A DNA stretch of 64,000 bases. Source: Gilvimarinus agarilyticus. Lineage in GTDB: Bacteria; Pseudomonadota; Gammaproteobacteria; Pseudomonadales; Cellvibrionaceae. The position numbers and the translations under genes are program-made. Below the pieces are notes generated by a model. The model was not told where the DNA came from and did not search any database. It saw nothing but the letters and a program-made list of their open reading frames with translations. The stretch spans positions 2,322,724 to 2,386,723 of the forward strand of contig NZ_JXCJ01000001.1 in the NCBI RefSeq assembly GCF_000832015.1, given 5' to 3'. Positions 1 through 9,338 of the stretch are shown piece after piece; position 1 is the stretch's first letter, and each line of letters begins with the position of its first letter.

Positions 1-287
1 ACCGGACGCTTAATAATCGTGGGGTTTGCGATAATCAGCGCCGGTGCGCTAGATACATCAAAAAGGTTGAGTTTGTCTTGCTCACTTAAGGTTTTCCAGG
101 TGGCAGAGCGTTTATTGATAATGGCTTCAAGCCCGGGTTCGGCGATCCATTCGTTAACTTTGGCTGCGGATAAACCGTCACCGCGAAAGTCGTGAAACTG
201 GTAGCTGATGCCGTTGTTGTCCAGCCACTTTCGCGCTTTTTTAACCGTATCGCAGTTTTTGATGCCGTATAAGGTGGGCTGTGTCAT
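1..287 (-). CDS. ArsC/Spx-family reductase (YffB-like), C-terminus outside window
   Basis: Read on the minus strand from the ATG at 287, the protein begins MTQPTLYGIKNCDTVKKARK, which is typical of the small ArsC/Spx thioredoxin-fold family (YffB type). The N-terminal Cys in the KNCDTVKK motif is the family's redox cysteine. About 95 residues are present and the frame is still open at base 1, so the last 20 or so residues of this usually 115-aa protein lie outside. In pseudomonads a gene of this kind sits beside dapC and dapD, which agrees with dapC two genes upstream here. The family name says arsenate reductase, but YffB-like members have no proven arsenate activity; the substrate is unknown. 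Confidence 0.85.
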   Translation of the reverse strand, partial: MTQPTLYGIKNCDTVKKARKWLDNNGISYQFHDFRGDGLSAAKVNEWIAEPGLEAIINKRSATWKTLSEQDKLNLFDVSSAPALIIANPTIIKRP

Positions 288-300
288 GACTCGCTCCGCG

Positions 301-333
301 CAAAAGGCGCCATAATAACAAATCTGCGGCGCC
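301..333 (-). terminator. Possible intrinsic terminator after nth
   Basis: On the minus strand two GGCGCC arms (328-333 and 306-311) enclose a 16-nt loop and are followed by TTTTG. It lies between the nth stop and the next gene start. The loop is long and the T-run short, so termination is only plausible. Confidence 0.4.
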
Positions 334-340
334 CGTGCTG

Positions 341-1021
341 TTAGGGTTTGTGCACTTGCTTGGGGTGTTTACGGGCCGGATAACAACTGCGGCAAATACC
401 GCAAACCAGCCCATTGCAACCGCGGGCGCTGCAGTGCTCGCGGCCGTAGTAAATAATTTGTAAGTGCAGTTTATTCCAGCTCTCTTTGGGGAATAGGCGC
501 TTTAAATCTTTCTCGGTTTGCACAACATTTTTGCCGCTGGTTAAGCCCCAGCGCTGAGCTAGGCGATGAATGTGGGTGTCGACCGGAAACGCCGGCACGC
601 CAAAAGCCTGGCTCATCACCACGCTGGCGGTTTTATGGCCTACGCCGGGCAGTGTTTCTAAGGCTGCCATGTCAGCGGGTACCTGGCCGTCAAATTCATC
701 CACCAATCGCTGCGACAGTACCGAGATGGCTTTGGACTTTTGCGGCGATAACCCGCACGGGCGAATGACGGCTTTAATGTCCTCGACCGGAACCTTGGCC
801 ATGTCGAAGGGGTTATCCGCAAGTTGCCATAGCGCCGGGGTGATCTGGTTGACCCGGGCGTCGGTGCACTGCGCCGAGAGGAGCACTGCAACCAACAAGC
901 TGTAGGCGTCAAAGTGATCCAGCGGGATGGGCGTCTCGGGGTAGAGCTCATCCAGTGTTTGCTGAATCAGAGCTACCCGCTCGGCTTTTTTTAAATTGCG
1001 AGGTGCTACCAGTTCGCCCAT
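341..1021 (-). CDS. nth: Endonuclease III (DNA glycosylase/AP lyase)
   Basis: Base-excision repair enzyme that removes oxidised pyrimidines and cuts the abasic site. The 226-aa protein has the helix-hairpin-helix LPGVGHKTA (residues 124-132, catalytic Lys130) and the catalytic Asp148 in PVDTH. The C-terminal cysteines are at 197, 202, 207, 210 and 213 (spacing x4-x4-x2-x2), which is not the classical C-x6-C-x2-C-x5-C iron-sulfur spacing of E. coli Nth, so the cluster loop is a variant. Start ATG at 1021 lies 3 nt after the dapC stop, implying translational coupling within one minus-strand operon. Family assignment is secure; the state of the iron-sulfur cluster is inference. Confidence 0.93.
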   Translation of the reverse strand: MGELVAPRNLKKAERVALIQQTLDELYPETPIPLDHFDAYSLLVAVLLSAQCTDARVNQITPALWQLADNPFDMAKVPVEDIKAVIRPCGLSPQKSKAISVLSQRLVDEFDGQVPADMAALETLPGVGHKTASVVMSQAFGVPAFPVDTHIHRLAQRWGLTSGKNVVQTEKDLKRLFPKESWNKLHLQIIYYGREHCSARGCNGLVCGICRSCYPARKHPKQVHKP

Positions 1022-1024
1022 GGC

Positions 1025-2221
1025 TTATAAACTCGCAACGAACTGACGGATCCGGTGCGCGGCCTCGATGCACTCGGCTTCAGTGGCGACTAGCGCCATG
1101 CGCACATAATTATTTGCCGGGTTGCCAGTGGCCGTTTCACGGGCCAGATAAGCGCCAGGAAGGACGGTAATGTTTTGCTCGGCGAACAGTCGCTGGGCAA
1201 ATTCTTCGCCGGATATGGGCAGTTTAGGCCACAAATAAAAGCCGGCCTCAGGTCGTGTTACTTCCAGGCAGCCATCGAGGATATCGAGTACCGCGGTGAA
1301 CTTCTTGCGGTAAGCGTCGCGATTGGCGAGTACATGATCTTCATCTTGCCAGGCGGCGGTGCTGGCAATTTGATTGGGTACCGCCATAGCGCAACCATGG
1401 TAGGTGCGATACTTAAGAAACGCCCCCAGAATACCGGCGTCCCCGGCGACAAATCCAGAGCGCAGCCCCGGCAGGTTAGAGCGCTTAGATAAGCTGTGAA
1501 ATACAACGCAGCGGCGGTAATCGTTCCGGCCCATATCGCTACATGCCTGAAGTAAGCCCGCCGGCGCTTGGTGCTCGTGTTGATACAGCTCGCTGTAGCA
1601 TTCATCGGAGGCAATTACAAAGTCGTAACGGTCTGCGAGCTCAATCAGTTGCTGAAACTGTGCTGAGCTCATTACCGCCCCGGTCGGGTTGCCGGGGGAG
1701 CAAAGGTACAAAAGTTGGCAGCGCTCCCATATGTCGGCCGGTACACAGGCGTAGTCCGGGATAAAATTGTTCTCGGCGGTGCAGTTTAAAAATTGCGGCT
1801 CAGCACCGGCGAGCAACGCCGCGCCTTCGTAAATTTGGTAAAAAGGGTTAGGGCATACCACTAAAGGTTTATCAGCCGTGCGGTTAATCACCGCCTGGGC
1901 AAATGCAAACAGGGCTTCGCGCGTACCATTCACCGGCAGTACTTGCGTTTCCGGGTCGAGCTTCTGGCATAGATCAAAGCGCTGGTCGGCCCAGTGAGCG
2001 ATGGCGGAGCGTAGTTCTAATAAACCTTTAGTGGCCGGGTAGTTGGCTAGGCGGTCGAGGTTATTGCTCAATTCGCGCAATACAAACGCTGGCGGTAGGT
2101 GCTTTGGCTCGCCAATGGATAATGCGATATGGGCCAGCTCGGCGGGTGGTGTAATGCCTGCCTTCAGGGCGGCGAGCTTTTCAAAGGGGTAAGGGTGTAG
2201 CTGCTGTAAGTCGTTATTCAT
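1025..2221 (-). CDS. dapC: Succinyldiaminopimelate transaminase
   Basis: PLP-dependent class I/II aminotransferase of the succinylase branch of lysine and diaminopimelate synthesis; it converts N-succinyl-2-amino-6-ketopimelate to N-succinyl-L,L-diaminopimelate. The 398-aa sequence opens MNNDLQQLHPYPFEKL, close to the Pseudomonas DapC type. Visible PLP motifs are SPGNPTG (ending at 181), Asp206 in ASDECYSEL, and the Schiff-base Lys246 in SLSKRSNLPGLRSGF. It lies between glnD and nth on the minus strand, 69 nt downstream of glnD. DapC is separated from the related ArgD/AstC enzymes by its fold-type I subgroup and by this neighbourhood. Confidence 0.93.
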   Translation of the reverse strand: MNNDLQQLHPYPFEKLAALKAGITPPAELAHIALSIGEPKHLPPAFVLRELSNNLDRLANYPATKGLLELRSAIAHWADQRFDLCQKLDPETQVLPVNGTREALFAFAQAVINRTADKPLVVCPNPFYQIYEGAALLAGAEPQFLNCTAENNFIPDYACVPADIWERCQLLYLCSPGNPTGAVMSSAQFQQLIELADRYDFVIASDECYSELYQHEHQAPAGLLQACSDMGRNDYRRCVVFHSLSKRSNLPGLRSGFVAGDAGILGAFLKYRTYHGCAMAVPNQIASTAAWQDEDHVLANRDAYRKKFTAVLDILDGCLEVTRPEAGFYLWPKLPISGEEFAQRLFAEQNITVLPGAYLARETATGNPANNYVRMALVATEAECIEAAHRIRQFVASL

Positions 2222-2290
2222 CAGAAGTCGTCAGTGCGGTTACTCGGCAGCGCCCCACGGGGCGCTGGCAAAATTGTATAAGTGCGTAGG

Positions 2291-4990
2291 TTAAAACCCT
2301 GCAGCCTGATCTACGCGGTCGTCCAGCTGGCGGCATATTTCATCTTGTAGGCGTTGACACAGCGCCGGGTCGGATAACGGTTGGCCCTCGTTATCGGTGA
2401 TGTAAAAAATATCCTCTACCCGTTCGCCCAAAGTGGCAATTTTGGCGTTTTGTAGGTGTAGCTCAAAATCAATAAAGATGCGCCCGATACAGGCCAGTAA
2501 CCCGGGGCGGTCTGGGCTTATCACTTCTAGCAAAGTGTACCCGCTGAGCATGTCGTTGCGAATGCTGGTGCGGGTTGGTCGCGAGAAGTGTTTCAAGCGT
2601 CGCGGCGTGCGGCGCGTGCTCAAGCTTCGGCTATTATCGGTAGCGGTTAACTCTTCGTGTAGCGAGTCGTAGATGCGTTGCAGTACTTTGCTGTCGGTGC
2701 CCAGTGGTTCGCCGTCTTGGTTGAGCACAAAAAAAGTATCAAGGGTGTAGCCGGACTTTGAGTTGTAAATTCGTGCGTCTTGCACACTTAAGTTGATAGC
2801 ATCTAACACGGTGACCACACCGGCAAACACATTGTCGCGGCCTTTGCTGCGTACAAAAATTTGCGTTGCTCCCTCGAGCTCCCGGCTTGAGGTTTCCTGA
2901 ATTAAAATCAGAGGGCCGTCGCTATCATCGTGCTGTAAAATTGCCTCGGTGTGCCAAGCGATATCCTGGTGCGATTCACGTAAAAAATACTCATCGTCAA
3001 CGTCTTCCCACACTTGCAGGCATTGCTCGGTACTAATGTGGTGACGATTAAGGCGGCTGATGGCTGCCTGCTGGGTTTCTTCAATCCAGTCTTGCTTGTC
3101 GACGTTGTTCTCTAGGCCGCGACGCAGGGCGCGCTTAGTTTCAAGGTAAAGGGTGCGCATCAAGCTCGCGCGCCAGGTGTTCCATAGGTCTGGGTTGGTG
3201 GCATTAATATCGGCGACCGTTAAGGCGTAAAGGTGATCCAGGTGAATCTGATCGCCCACAATCAAGGCAAAGCTATGAATGACCTCTGGATCAGAAATGT
3301 CTTGCTTTTGCGATACCGACGACATAAGCAGATGTTTTTCTACCAGCCAGCTCATCAACCGGGTTTCCCGCGGGGATAAGTTATGGCTTAGAGCGAAGGC
3401 TTCGGCATCGACTGCACCTAAGGTGGAGTGGTCGCCGCCCCGGCCTTTGGCGATGTCGTGGTAGAGGCCGGCGAGCAAAATAATCTCCACTTTAGGCAGG
3501 CGGCGCATGACGTGCCAGGCAACGGGGAAGTCCTCTTTCGCCTGGGGCTGCAAAAAGTTGCAGAGGTTTTGAATGAGCAACAGGGTGTGGGCATCCACGG
3601 TATAGATGTGGAATAGGTCGTGCTGCATTTGCCCGGTGACGCGGCCAAATTCGGGTAAATACAGCCCGAGAATACCGTAGCGCGACATGCGTTTTAATTC
3701 GTCTACCAGTTGTGCCGGGTAGGTAAACAGCTGCAAAAAGAGCTGGTTGTTAACCGGGTCTTGGCGAAAGCTGTCGTCAATTAAGTGTCGGCTTTCGCGC
3801 ATCAGTCGAATCGTGGAGGCGCGCACACCCTTGATGTCCGGGTTTTGCGCCATAAGCACAAAGATTTCGAGTAGCGCTGAGGGAGATTCCTCAAACACAT
3901 AAATGTGCGCGACTTCGATGTAGTCGTCACGCCGCTGAAACCGCTCGTTGATAGGGGTAACGGTTTTTTTAACCCCGCGCTGTAAAATCGCCTCGTACAA
4001 AAACTGCAGCAGCACGTCATTAAGTTCGCGTAGCGACATTACCAGGCGGTAATATTTGTGCATGAATTGCTCGACACCGAGACGTTCGTCGGTGTCTTTG
4101 TAGCCAAATAATTTGGCGAGCTCACGCTGGTGATCAAACAATAGGCGCTCTTCCGGGCGCTTGGCGACCATATGCAGGCCGTAGCGTACCCGCCATAAAA
4201 ACTCTTCGCCGTTTTGCAACAAAGAGAACTCTTCTTCCGTAAAAAAGCCCTTGCCTTCGAGTTGTTTCAGTGTGCGCACTTCAAAGAAGCGTTTGGCGAC
4301 CCAAGAGATCATTTGAATATCTCGCAGGCCACCGGGTGCATTTTTAAGGTTGGGCTCGAGGTTGTATTCGCTGTTTTTGTATTTTTCGTGACGAAGGTTT
4401 TGCTCTTCGTACTTGGCTTTAAAAAAGTCATCGGCCGGCCACATTTTATCCGGCGCCGTTAGCTCCAATAAGTGTGCACGAAGGGTAGGGTCGCCTACCA
4501 ATGTGCGTGACTCCATCAAGTTGGTGGCCACGGTAATGTCGTCGCCGGCGATGGCCACACATTGTTTTACGGTGCGCACACTGTGGCCGATCTCCAGGCC
4601 AATATCCCAGAGCAGGGTTAAAAACCGTTCGAGGTTATCCTGGCAGTTATCGATAAGCCCTTCTTCGAGCAGAATCAGCAAATCGATGTCAGAGTGTGGG
4701 TGCAGCTCGCAGCGCCCGTAGCCGCCAACAGCTTCAAGGCTGATGCCTTCGGGCCAGTCAAATTGATACCACGCGTAATGCAGTAAACAGTCGACAAACA
4801 GCGCTCGCTCATGGACCAGTGCACGAATGTCTTCACCCTCGCAAAAGCGCACGTCAAACTGTGCATTAGCCGCGGTAATGGCGTCTTTAAACACCGTAAT
4901 GGGCGGCTGCTCGCTCAGCGCTTTGCGAAACCGGCTCTGATCGAAAAAGAACAGCGGGCGGGTAAAGTAGGGCGTTTGTGCACTGATCAT
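2291..4990 (-). CDS. glnD: Bifunctional [protein-PII] uridylyltransferase / uridylyl-removing enzyme
   Basis: Glutamine sensor that uridylylates PII proteins under nitrogen limitation and de-uridylylates them when glutamine is high. The 899-aa protein has the usual four parts: a nucleotidyltransferase domain with GGYGRCELHPHSDIDLLIL (metal-binding D101 and D103), a helical linker, an HD domain with the LYHDIAKGRGGDHS motif near residue 510, and two C-terminal ACT domains (about 710-780 and 820-890, the second starting LLEVISPDRPGLLACIG). Its start is 3 nt from the map stop, so map-glnD is one transcription unit, as in most gammaproteobacteria. No damaged motif was seen. Confidence 0.97.
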   Translation of the reverse strand: MISAQTPYFTRPLFFFDQSRFRKALSEQPPITVFKDAITAANAQFDVRFCEGEDIRALVHERALFVDCLLHYAWYQFDWPEGISLEAVGGYGRCELHPHSDIDLLILLEEGLIDNCQDNLERFLTLLWDIGLEIGHSVRTVKQCVAIAGDDITVATNLMESRTLVGDPTLRAHLLELTAPDKMWPADDFFKAKYEEQNLRHEKYKNSEYNLEPNLKNAPGGLRDIQMISWVAKRFFEVRTLKQLEGKGFFTEEEFSLLQNGEEFLWRVRYGLHMVAKRPEERLLFDHQRELAKLFGYKDTDERLGVEQFMHKYYRLVMSLRELNDVLLQFLYEAILQRGVKKTVTPINERFQRRDDYIEVAHIYVFEESPSALLEIFVLMAQNPDIKGVRASTIRLMRESRHLIDDSFRQDPVNNQLFLQLFTYPAQLVDELKRMSRYGILGLYLPEFGRVTGQMQHDLFHIYTVDAHTLLLIQNLCNFLQPQAKEDFPVAWHVMRRLPKVEIILLAGLYHDIAKGRGGDHSTLGAVDAEAFALSHNLSPRETRLMSWLVEKHLLMSSVSQKQDISDPEVIHSFALIVGDQIHLDHLYALTVADINATNPDLWNTWRASLMRTLYLETKRALRRGLENNVDKQDWIEETQQAAISRLNRHHISTEQCLQVWEDVDDEYFLRESHQDIAWHTEAILQHDDSDGPLILIQETSSRELEGATQIFVRSKGRDNVFAGVVTVLDAINLSVQDARIYNSKSGYTLDTFFVLNQDGEPLGTDSKVLQRIYDSLHEELTATDNSRSLSTRRTPRRLKHFSRPTRTSIRNDMLSGYTLLEVISPDRPGLLACIGRIFIDFELHLQNAKIATLGERVEDIFYITDNEGQPLSDPALCQRLQDEICRQLDDRVDQAAGF

Positions 4991-4993
4991 GGC

Positions 4994-5764
4994 TTAAAAA
5001 GGTTCCTCGGTGCGCTTGGTCAGGACTTCTACACCGTCGGCGGTCACTGCCAGGGTGTGTTCCCATTGTGCGGATAAACGGCCGTCTTTGGTCTCTACCG
5101 TCCAGCCATCGCGTTTTAGTTTGGTTTGAGCTTTGCCGGCGTTGATCATGGGCTCGATGGTAAAGGTCATGCCTTCTTTTAACTCCATGCCGGTGCCGGG
5201 GCGGCCGTAATGCAGCACTTGCGGCTCTTCATGAAACACTGTGCCGATACCGTGGCCACAGTATTCGCGCACTACAGAATAGTAGTTGGACTCGGCGTGT
5301 TTTTGGATAACCGCGCCAATGTCGCCCAGTCTGCAGCCGGGTTTTACCAACTCGATGCCTTTATAGAGGCACTCTTGAGTGATCTCCACCAGACGCTTGG
5401 CGTGAGGGGCAACCTCACCCACAAAATACATTTTGCTGGTGTCGCCATGATAGCCATCGTAGATCACGGTAACGTCGATATTGATGATGTCGCCGTTTTT
5501 CAGCACCTTTTTCTCGGAGGGGATGCCGTGGCAAATAACGTGGTTTACCGAGGTGCACACTGATTTGGGGAAGCCGCGATAGTCAAGGCAGGCCGGAATG
5601 GCTTTTTGTACGTCGACGATGTGGTCGTGGCAGAGCTTGTCTAGCTCGGCGGTTGTGACGCCGGGAACGACATATTGCTCAATCATTTCGAGTACTTCAG
5701 CTGCCATGCGGCCGGCGACGCGCATTTTCTCGATGTCTTCGGGAGTTTTAATAGATACGCTCAT
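4994..5764 (-). CDS. map: Methionine aminopeptidase, type I
   Basis: Cytosolic metalloenzyme that removes the initiator methionine from nascent proteins. At 256 aa it matches the bacterial type Ia length. All expected active-site residues are present: His79 (VICHGIPS), metal ligands Asp97 and Asp108 (NIDVTVIYDGYHGDT), His171 (CGHGIGTVFHEEP), Glu204 (FTIEPMI) and Glu235 (QWEHTLAV). It is divergent from rpsB, the standard arrangement in gammaproteobacteria, and the 373-nt gap to the rpsB start holds the promoters of both. Confidence 0.97.
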   Translation of the reverse strand: MSVSIKTPEDIEKMRVAGRMAAEVLEMIEQYVVPGVTTAELDKLCHDHIVDVQKAIPACLDYRGFPKSVCTSVNHVICHGIPSEKKVLKNGDIINIDVTVIYDGYHGDTSKMYFVGEVAPHAKRLVEITQECLYKGIELVKPGCRLGDIGAVIQKHAESNYYSVVREYCGHGIGTVFHEEPQVLHYGRPGTGMELKEGMTFTIEPMINAGKAQTKLKRDGWTVETKDGRLSAQWEHTLAVTADGVEVLTKRTEEPF

Positions 5765-5974
5765 GATTTCTCACTTAGGACTGCTCGCGCTTTGTAGAGC
5801 GCGCTTTTACGGTAGTGGCTAGTTTACCCGATCAGCGCCACAGACTACAGTGCACGGGCTGTGCTGTTGTCAGGGTGCGTGGCATAGCCGGCCCCACCGG
5901 GTTCTGGCGAGACGGTGTCGGAGGTTAGGTTTGTCGGTTAAAAGGGGCAAAAACTTCCCTTTGGTTTGCTCTTA

Positions 5975-5983
5975 TGGTATAAA
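5975..5983 (+). promoter_or_regulatory. Extended -10 promoter for rpsB-tsf
   Basis: TGG followed directly by TATAAA forms an extended -10 element, and the next bases (GCGCGCC) are a GC-rich discriminator of the kind linked to stringent control of ribosomal genes. No good -35 is seen, as expected when the -10 is extended. Ribosomal protein S2 promoters with extended -10 elements are known in enterobacteria; the assignment here rests on sequence only. Confidence 0.6.
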
Positions 5984-6137
5984 GCGCGCCGTTCGTGAGA
6001 ACTCTGGCAGTGCGTCAGGCGGTTACGAGCGAATAAACCTTAACGTCACACATATACCGACACGTGCAGCCTGGGTGCCCTATGGGTTGGCTGGCGGGGT
6101 ATATGGAGGCCTAACCCGATACAACAGGAATACGATT
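5984..6137 (+). promoter_or_regulatory. Structured 5' leader of rpsB
   Basis: About 140 nt separate the predicted promoter from the rpsB ATG. The distal part holds a stem in which GGGTT (6084-6088) plus GGC (6089-6091) pair with GCC (6109-6111) plus AACCC (6113-6117), just upstream of the AGGA ribosome-binding site. In E. coli S2 represses its own mRNA through a leader of this type, so this is likely an autoregulatory leader. The fold is a by-eye assignment. Confidence 0.45.
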
Positions 6138-6881
6138 ATGCCTACAGTTAGCATGCGAGAAATGCTGCAAGCGGGTGTCCATTTCGGTCACCAAACCCGT
6201 TACTGGAACCCCAAAATGGGCCGCTACATCTTCGGCGCCCGCAACAAAATTCATATCATTAACCTGGAGCACACTGTTCCTGCGTTTAATGAGACGCTTG
6301 ACCTGGTTAAGCAATTAACCTCGCAAAAGAAGCAAATCATGTTTGTTGGCACCAAGCGCGCCGCTCAAAAGATCGTTAAAGAGCAGGCTGAGCGTGTTGG
6401 TATGCCTTTTGTTAGCCACCGCTGGTTGGGCGGTATGCTGACTAACTACAAAACGATTCGCGCCTCTATCCGCCGTTACCGCGAGCTTGAAGCTCAGTCT
6501 CAGGACGGTACCTTCGAGAAGTTGACCAAAAAAGAAGCGCTGATGCGCACCCGCGATATGGAGAAGCTTGAGCGCTCTATCGGCGGTATTAAAGATATGG
6601 GCGGCTTGCCTGATGCGCTGTTTGTGGTTGATGTTGATCACGAGCGTATCGCTGTTGCCGAAGCCAACAAGCTGGGCATTCCGGTTATTGGCGTGGTAGA
6701 TACTAACTCAAACCCAGATGGCATCGATTACGTCATTCCGGGTAACGACGACGCCATTCGCGCCGTTCGTCTGTACGTGACTGCTATTGCGGATGCCTGC
6801 GCCGAGGGCGCTGCCTCTGCGCAAGAAGTACCGAACAAAGACGAGTATGTTGCTGCTGAGGGCGAGGCCGCTGCGGAGTAA
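6138..6881 (+). CDS. rpsB: 30S ribosomal protein S2
   Basis: Structural protein of the small ribosomal subunit. The true start is the ATG at 6138, preceded by AGGA: the product [20 protein letters not shown] fits known S2 N-termini, and the longer open frame upstream (to 5850) is leader sequence. The 247-aa protein has the family signatures [20 protein letters not shown] and a C-terminal Ala/Glu-rich tail. It is followed by a terminator and then tsf, the conserved rpsB-tsf pair. Confidence 0.98.
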   Translation: MPTVSMREMLQAGVHFGHQTRYWNPKMGRYIFGARNKIHIINLEHTVPAFNETLDLVKQLTSQKKQIMFVGTKRAAQKIVKEQAERVGMPFVSHRWLGGMLTNYKTIRASIRRYRELEAQSQDGTFEKLTKKEALMRTRDMEKLERSIGGIKDMGGLPDALFVVDVDHERIAVAEANKLGIPVIGVVDTNSNPDGIDYVIPGNDDAIRAVRLYVTAIADACAEGAASAQEVPNKDEYVAAEGEAAAE

Positions 6882-6924
6882 TTCTGCCGCCTAGTTGTCA
6901 TCTGTAACAGATACAGTAAGACGT

Positions 6925-6960
6925 AAAAGGGGTGGGCCGCTAAGGCTGCGCCCCTTTTTT
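6925..6960 (+). terminator. Intrinsic terminator/attenuator between rpsB and tsf
   Basis: AAAAGGGG (6925-6932) pairs with CCCCTTTT (6951-6958), with an inner GCC/GGC stem (6936-6938 and 6944-6946), and ends in six T. It lies 44 nt after rpsB and 29 nt before tsf, so it probably lets only part of transcription through to tsf, as described for enterobacterial rpsB-tsf. Confidence 0.75.
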
Positions 6961-6988
6961 CCAACGGATTTAAAGAGAGGATAGATAC

Positions 6989-7858
6989 ATGGCAGCTGTC
7001 TCTGCTTCAATGGTTAAAGAACTGCGTGATCGTACCGGTCTTGGCATGATGGAGTGTAAGCGCGCTCTGGCCGAGGTTGATGGTGATATCGATCTGGCAA
7101 TTGAGAATCTGCGTAAGGCCAGTGGCCTTAAGGCATCGAAAAAAGCCGGCCGTACCGCCGCTGATGGTGTTGTGCTGGCCAAAGTGGCCGACGACAACAG
7201 CTACGCGGTAGTGGTTGAAGTGAACAGTGAAACTGACTTTGCGGCGCGCGATGACGGCTTCCTGGGCTTTGCCCGCACTGTGCTGGACAAGGCTTTTGCC
7301 GATAAGCAGGGCGATGTTGCTGCGTTGATGGCAGGCGATCTGGAAGAGGCTCGTGAAGCGCTGGTTCAGAAAATCGGTGAAAACATCGGCGTGCGTCGTG
7401 TGACTGTTGTTGAAGGTGGTTTGGTGGACATCTACATTCACTCTAACAACCGTATTGCGACTATCGTTAAGCTCGACGGCGGCAATGCCGAGTTGGCACG
7501 TGATGTAGCCATGCACGTGGCTGCAGTTAACCCACAAGTGGTTAAGCCAGAAGATATGCCAGCTGATATTGTCGAGAAAGAAAAGGATATCATCAAGGCG
7601 CAGCCCGATATGGAAGGCAAGCCTGCTGAGATCGTTGAGAAAATGACCATGGGTCGTATCAACAAGTTCTTGAAAGAAGGCAGCCTGAACGAGCAGCCTT
7701 TTGTTAAGAACCCTGAGCTGACGGTTGGTAAGCTGGCAAAAGAAGCCGGTGCCACCATTGATAGCTTTGTTCGCTTTGAAGTGGGTGAGGGTATCGAGAA
7801 AGAAGAAGCGGACTTTGCCGCTGAAGTTGCCGCTCAGGTTGCTGCATCTAAGTCGTAA
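6989..7858 (+). CDS. tsf: Elongation factor Ts
   Basis: Guanine-nucleotide exchange factor for EF-Tu in translation elongation. The 289-aa protein has the EF-Ts N-terminal signature [16 protein letters not shown] (about residues 12-27), the conserved [11 protein letters not shown] contact segment, and the dimerisation/core region to the C-terminus with [16 protein letters not shown]. Start ATG at 6989 has an AGAGAGG ribosome-binding site 9 nt upstream. It lies between two terminators, so it can be transcribed from the rpsB promoter by read-through but is insulated from pyrH. Confidence 0.98.
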   Translation: MAAVSASMVKELRDRTGLGMMECKRALAEVDGDIDLAIENLRKASGLKASKKAGRTAADGVVLAKVADDNSYAVVVEVNSETDFAARDDGFLGFARTVLDKAFADKQGDVAALMAGDLEEAREALVQKIGENIGVRRVTVVEGGLVDIYIHSNNRIATIVKLDGGNAELARDVAMHVAAVNPQVVKPEDMPADIVEKEKDIIKAQPDMEGKPAEIVEKMTMGRINKFLKEGSLNEQPFVKNPELTVGKLAKEAGATIDSFVRFEVGEGIEKEEADFAAEVAAQVAASKS

Positions 7859-7876
7859 GTCCCCCATCTTGCGCAT

Positions 7877-7914
7877 AAAAAAGGAGGTCGGATGTCCATC
7901 CGGCCTCCTTTTGT
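7877..7914 (+). terminator. Intrinsic terminator after tsf
   Basis: A long stem, AAAAGGAGG (from 7879) against CCTCCTTTT (to 7912), with an inner CGGAT/ATCCG stem and a 4-nt loop, ends in a T-rich tract. It separates rpsB-tsf from pyrH-frr. The A-rich 5' side may also allow function on the minus strand, but no minus-strand gene ends here. Confidence 0.88.
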
Positions 7915-7965
7915 TGTAAACTGCCCCCCGTTTTTGACCTTCTTCAGCCTTGCGGAGACCCACCC

Positions 7966-8709
7966 ATGCCAAATCCTCGGGATAAAAAGTACAAGCGTAT
8001 ATTGCTTAAGTTGAGCGGTGAAGAGCTAATGGGCGAGGTCGGCTTTGGTATCGACCCTAAAGTGCTTGATAAAATGGCCCTGGAGATCGGCCAGCTTGTG
8101 GGTATTGGTGTGCAGGTAGGCTTGGTGATAGGCGGCGGTAACCTGTTTCGCGGCGCAGCGCTCAGTGCGGCGGGCCTTGACCGGGTGACGGGCGATCACA
8201 TGGGGATGCTGGCTACCGTGATGAACGCGCTGGCGATGCGCGATGCCTTAGAGCGCTCCAATATTTCCTCGCGGGTGATGTCTGCCATCCCCATGAGCGG
8301 TATTGTCGAGCATTACGACCGCCGTCATGCTATTCGCTGCCTAAATGCAGGTGAGGTGGTAATCTTCTCGGCCGGTACCGGCAACCCTTTCTTTACCACC
8401 GATTCGGCGGCTTGTTTGCGCGGTATCGAGGTGGAAGCGGATATTGTACTTAAGGCCACTAAGGTGGACGGTGTTTATACGGCCGACCCGATGAAAGACG
8501 CCAACGCCACTAAATACGACCGTCTTACCTACGATTTAGTATTAGAAAACAAGCTTGGTGTGATGGATTTAACCGCGATTTGCCTGTGTCGGGATCACGA
8601 CATGCCGGTACGGGTGTTTCGCATGAATAAAAGCGGTGCGTTGCTGAACATTGTGGTGGGCAGCAATGAAGGCACCCTGATCGAAGAGGATACCTCGGAT
8701 GTTGGATGA
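7966..8709 (+). CDS. pyrH: Uridylate kinase (UMP kinase)
   Basis: Phosphorylates UMP to UDP; bacterial hexameric amino-acid-kinase fold. The 247-aa protein has [12 protein letters not shown] at the N-terminus (phosphate-binding Lys), the GGGNLFRG glycine-rich loop, [18 protein letters not shown], and the ATP-site segment [13 protein letters not shown]. It starts the pyrH-frr-uppS-cdsA run and its last 11 nt overlap frr. Length and motifs are normal. Confidence 0.97.
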   Translation: MPNPRDKKYKRILLKLSGEELMGEVGFGIDPKVLDKMALEIGQLVGIGVQVGLVIGGGNLFRGAALSAAGLDRVTGDHMGMLATVMNALAMRDALERSNISSRVMSAIPMSGIVEHYDRRHAIRCLNAGEVVIFSAGTGNPFFTTDSAACLRGIEVEADIVLKATKVDGVYTADPMKDANATKYDRLTYDLVLENKLGVMDLTAICLCRDHDMPVRVFRMNKSGALLNIVVGSNEGTLIEEDTSDVG

Positions 8710-9256
8710 GCTAAAAAAAGACGCTGACACGCGTATGCAAAAGGCGCTGGTCGCCATGGGTAATAACTTCAACAAAATTCGTACAGGCCGGGCACACCCG
8801 AGCTTGCTCGACGGCATTATGGTGTCTTATTACGGCGTAGAAACACCTTTGGCTCAGGTAGCCAATGTGAACGTGGAAGACGCGCGCACGCTGTCGATCA
8901 AGCCTTGGGAGAAGCCCATGGTACCCGAGATCGAGAAAGCCATCATGAAGTCGAACCTGGGGCTTAACCCCTCGACCTCCGGGGACAATATCCGCATCCC
9001 GTTGCCGGCGCTGACGGAAGAGACCCGCAAGGGCTACATCAAGCAGGCACGCGCCGAGGCTGAGAATGGCCGGGTATCGATTCGCAACGTTCGTCGCGAT
9101 GTATTGTCTGACGTAAAAGCGCTGTTAAAAGACAAAGAAATCAGTGAAGACGAAGATCGTCGCACACAGGACGACGTGCAAAAAATCACTGATAAATATA
9201 TCGCTGAAGTCGATAAAGTTCTGGCTCAGAAAGAAGAAGAATTGATGACCGTATAA
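8699..9256 (+). CDS. frr: Ribosome recycling factor
   Basis: Splits post-termination ribosomes together with EF-G. The 185-aa product (same length as E. coli RRF) shows [42 protein letters not shown] and [28 protein letters not shown], which define the family. The ATG at 8699 lies inside the 3' end of pyrH, so the two are translationally coupled. Confidence 0.98.
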   Translation: MLDELKKDADTRMQKALVAMGNNFNKIRTGRAHPSLLDGIMVSYYGVETPLAQVANVNVEDARTLSIKPWEKPMVPEIEKAIMKSNLGLNPSTSGDNIRIPLPALTEETRKGYIKQARAEAENGRVSIRNVRRDVLSDVKALLKDKEISEDEDRRTQDDVQKITDKYIAEVDKVLAQKEEELMTV

Positions 9257-9268
9257 GGTCATCGACCG

Positions 9269-9294
9269 TGCCCGCCCGGCGCAGGCGGGCATTT
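9269..9294 (+). terminator. GC-rich hairpin between frr and uppS
   Basis: TGCCCGCC (9269-9276) pairs with GGCGGGCA (9284-9291) around a 7-nt loop, followed only by TTTG. The stem is strong but the T-run is short, so this is more likely an attenuator or mRNA-stability hairpin than a full terminator. Confidence 0.4.
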
Positions 9295-9338
9295 GAAACA
9301 GTAATGTCGGGCTATGCCCATTGGCCCAGGAGAGTTGT

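Noticed and set aside
5850-6137. N-terminal extension of the rpsB reading frame
   Set aside because: It lacks S2 homology, contains the promoter and leader hairpin, and the ATG at 6138 gives a normal S2 with its own AGGA site.
7007-7972. 321-aa minus-strand open frame
   Set aside because: It is the mirror of tsf codons; the product has no family features and runs through the terminator.
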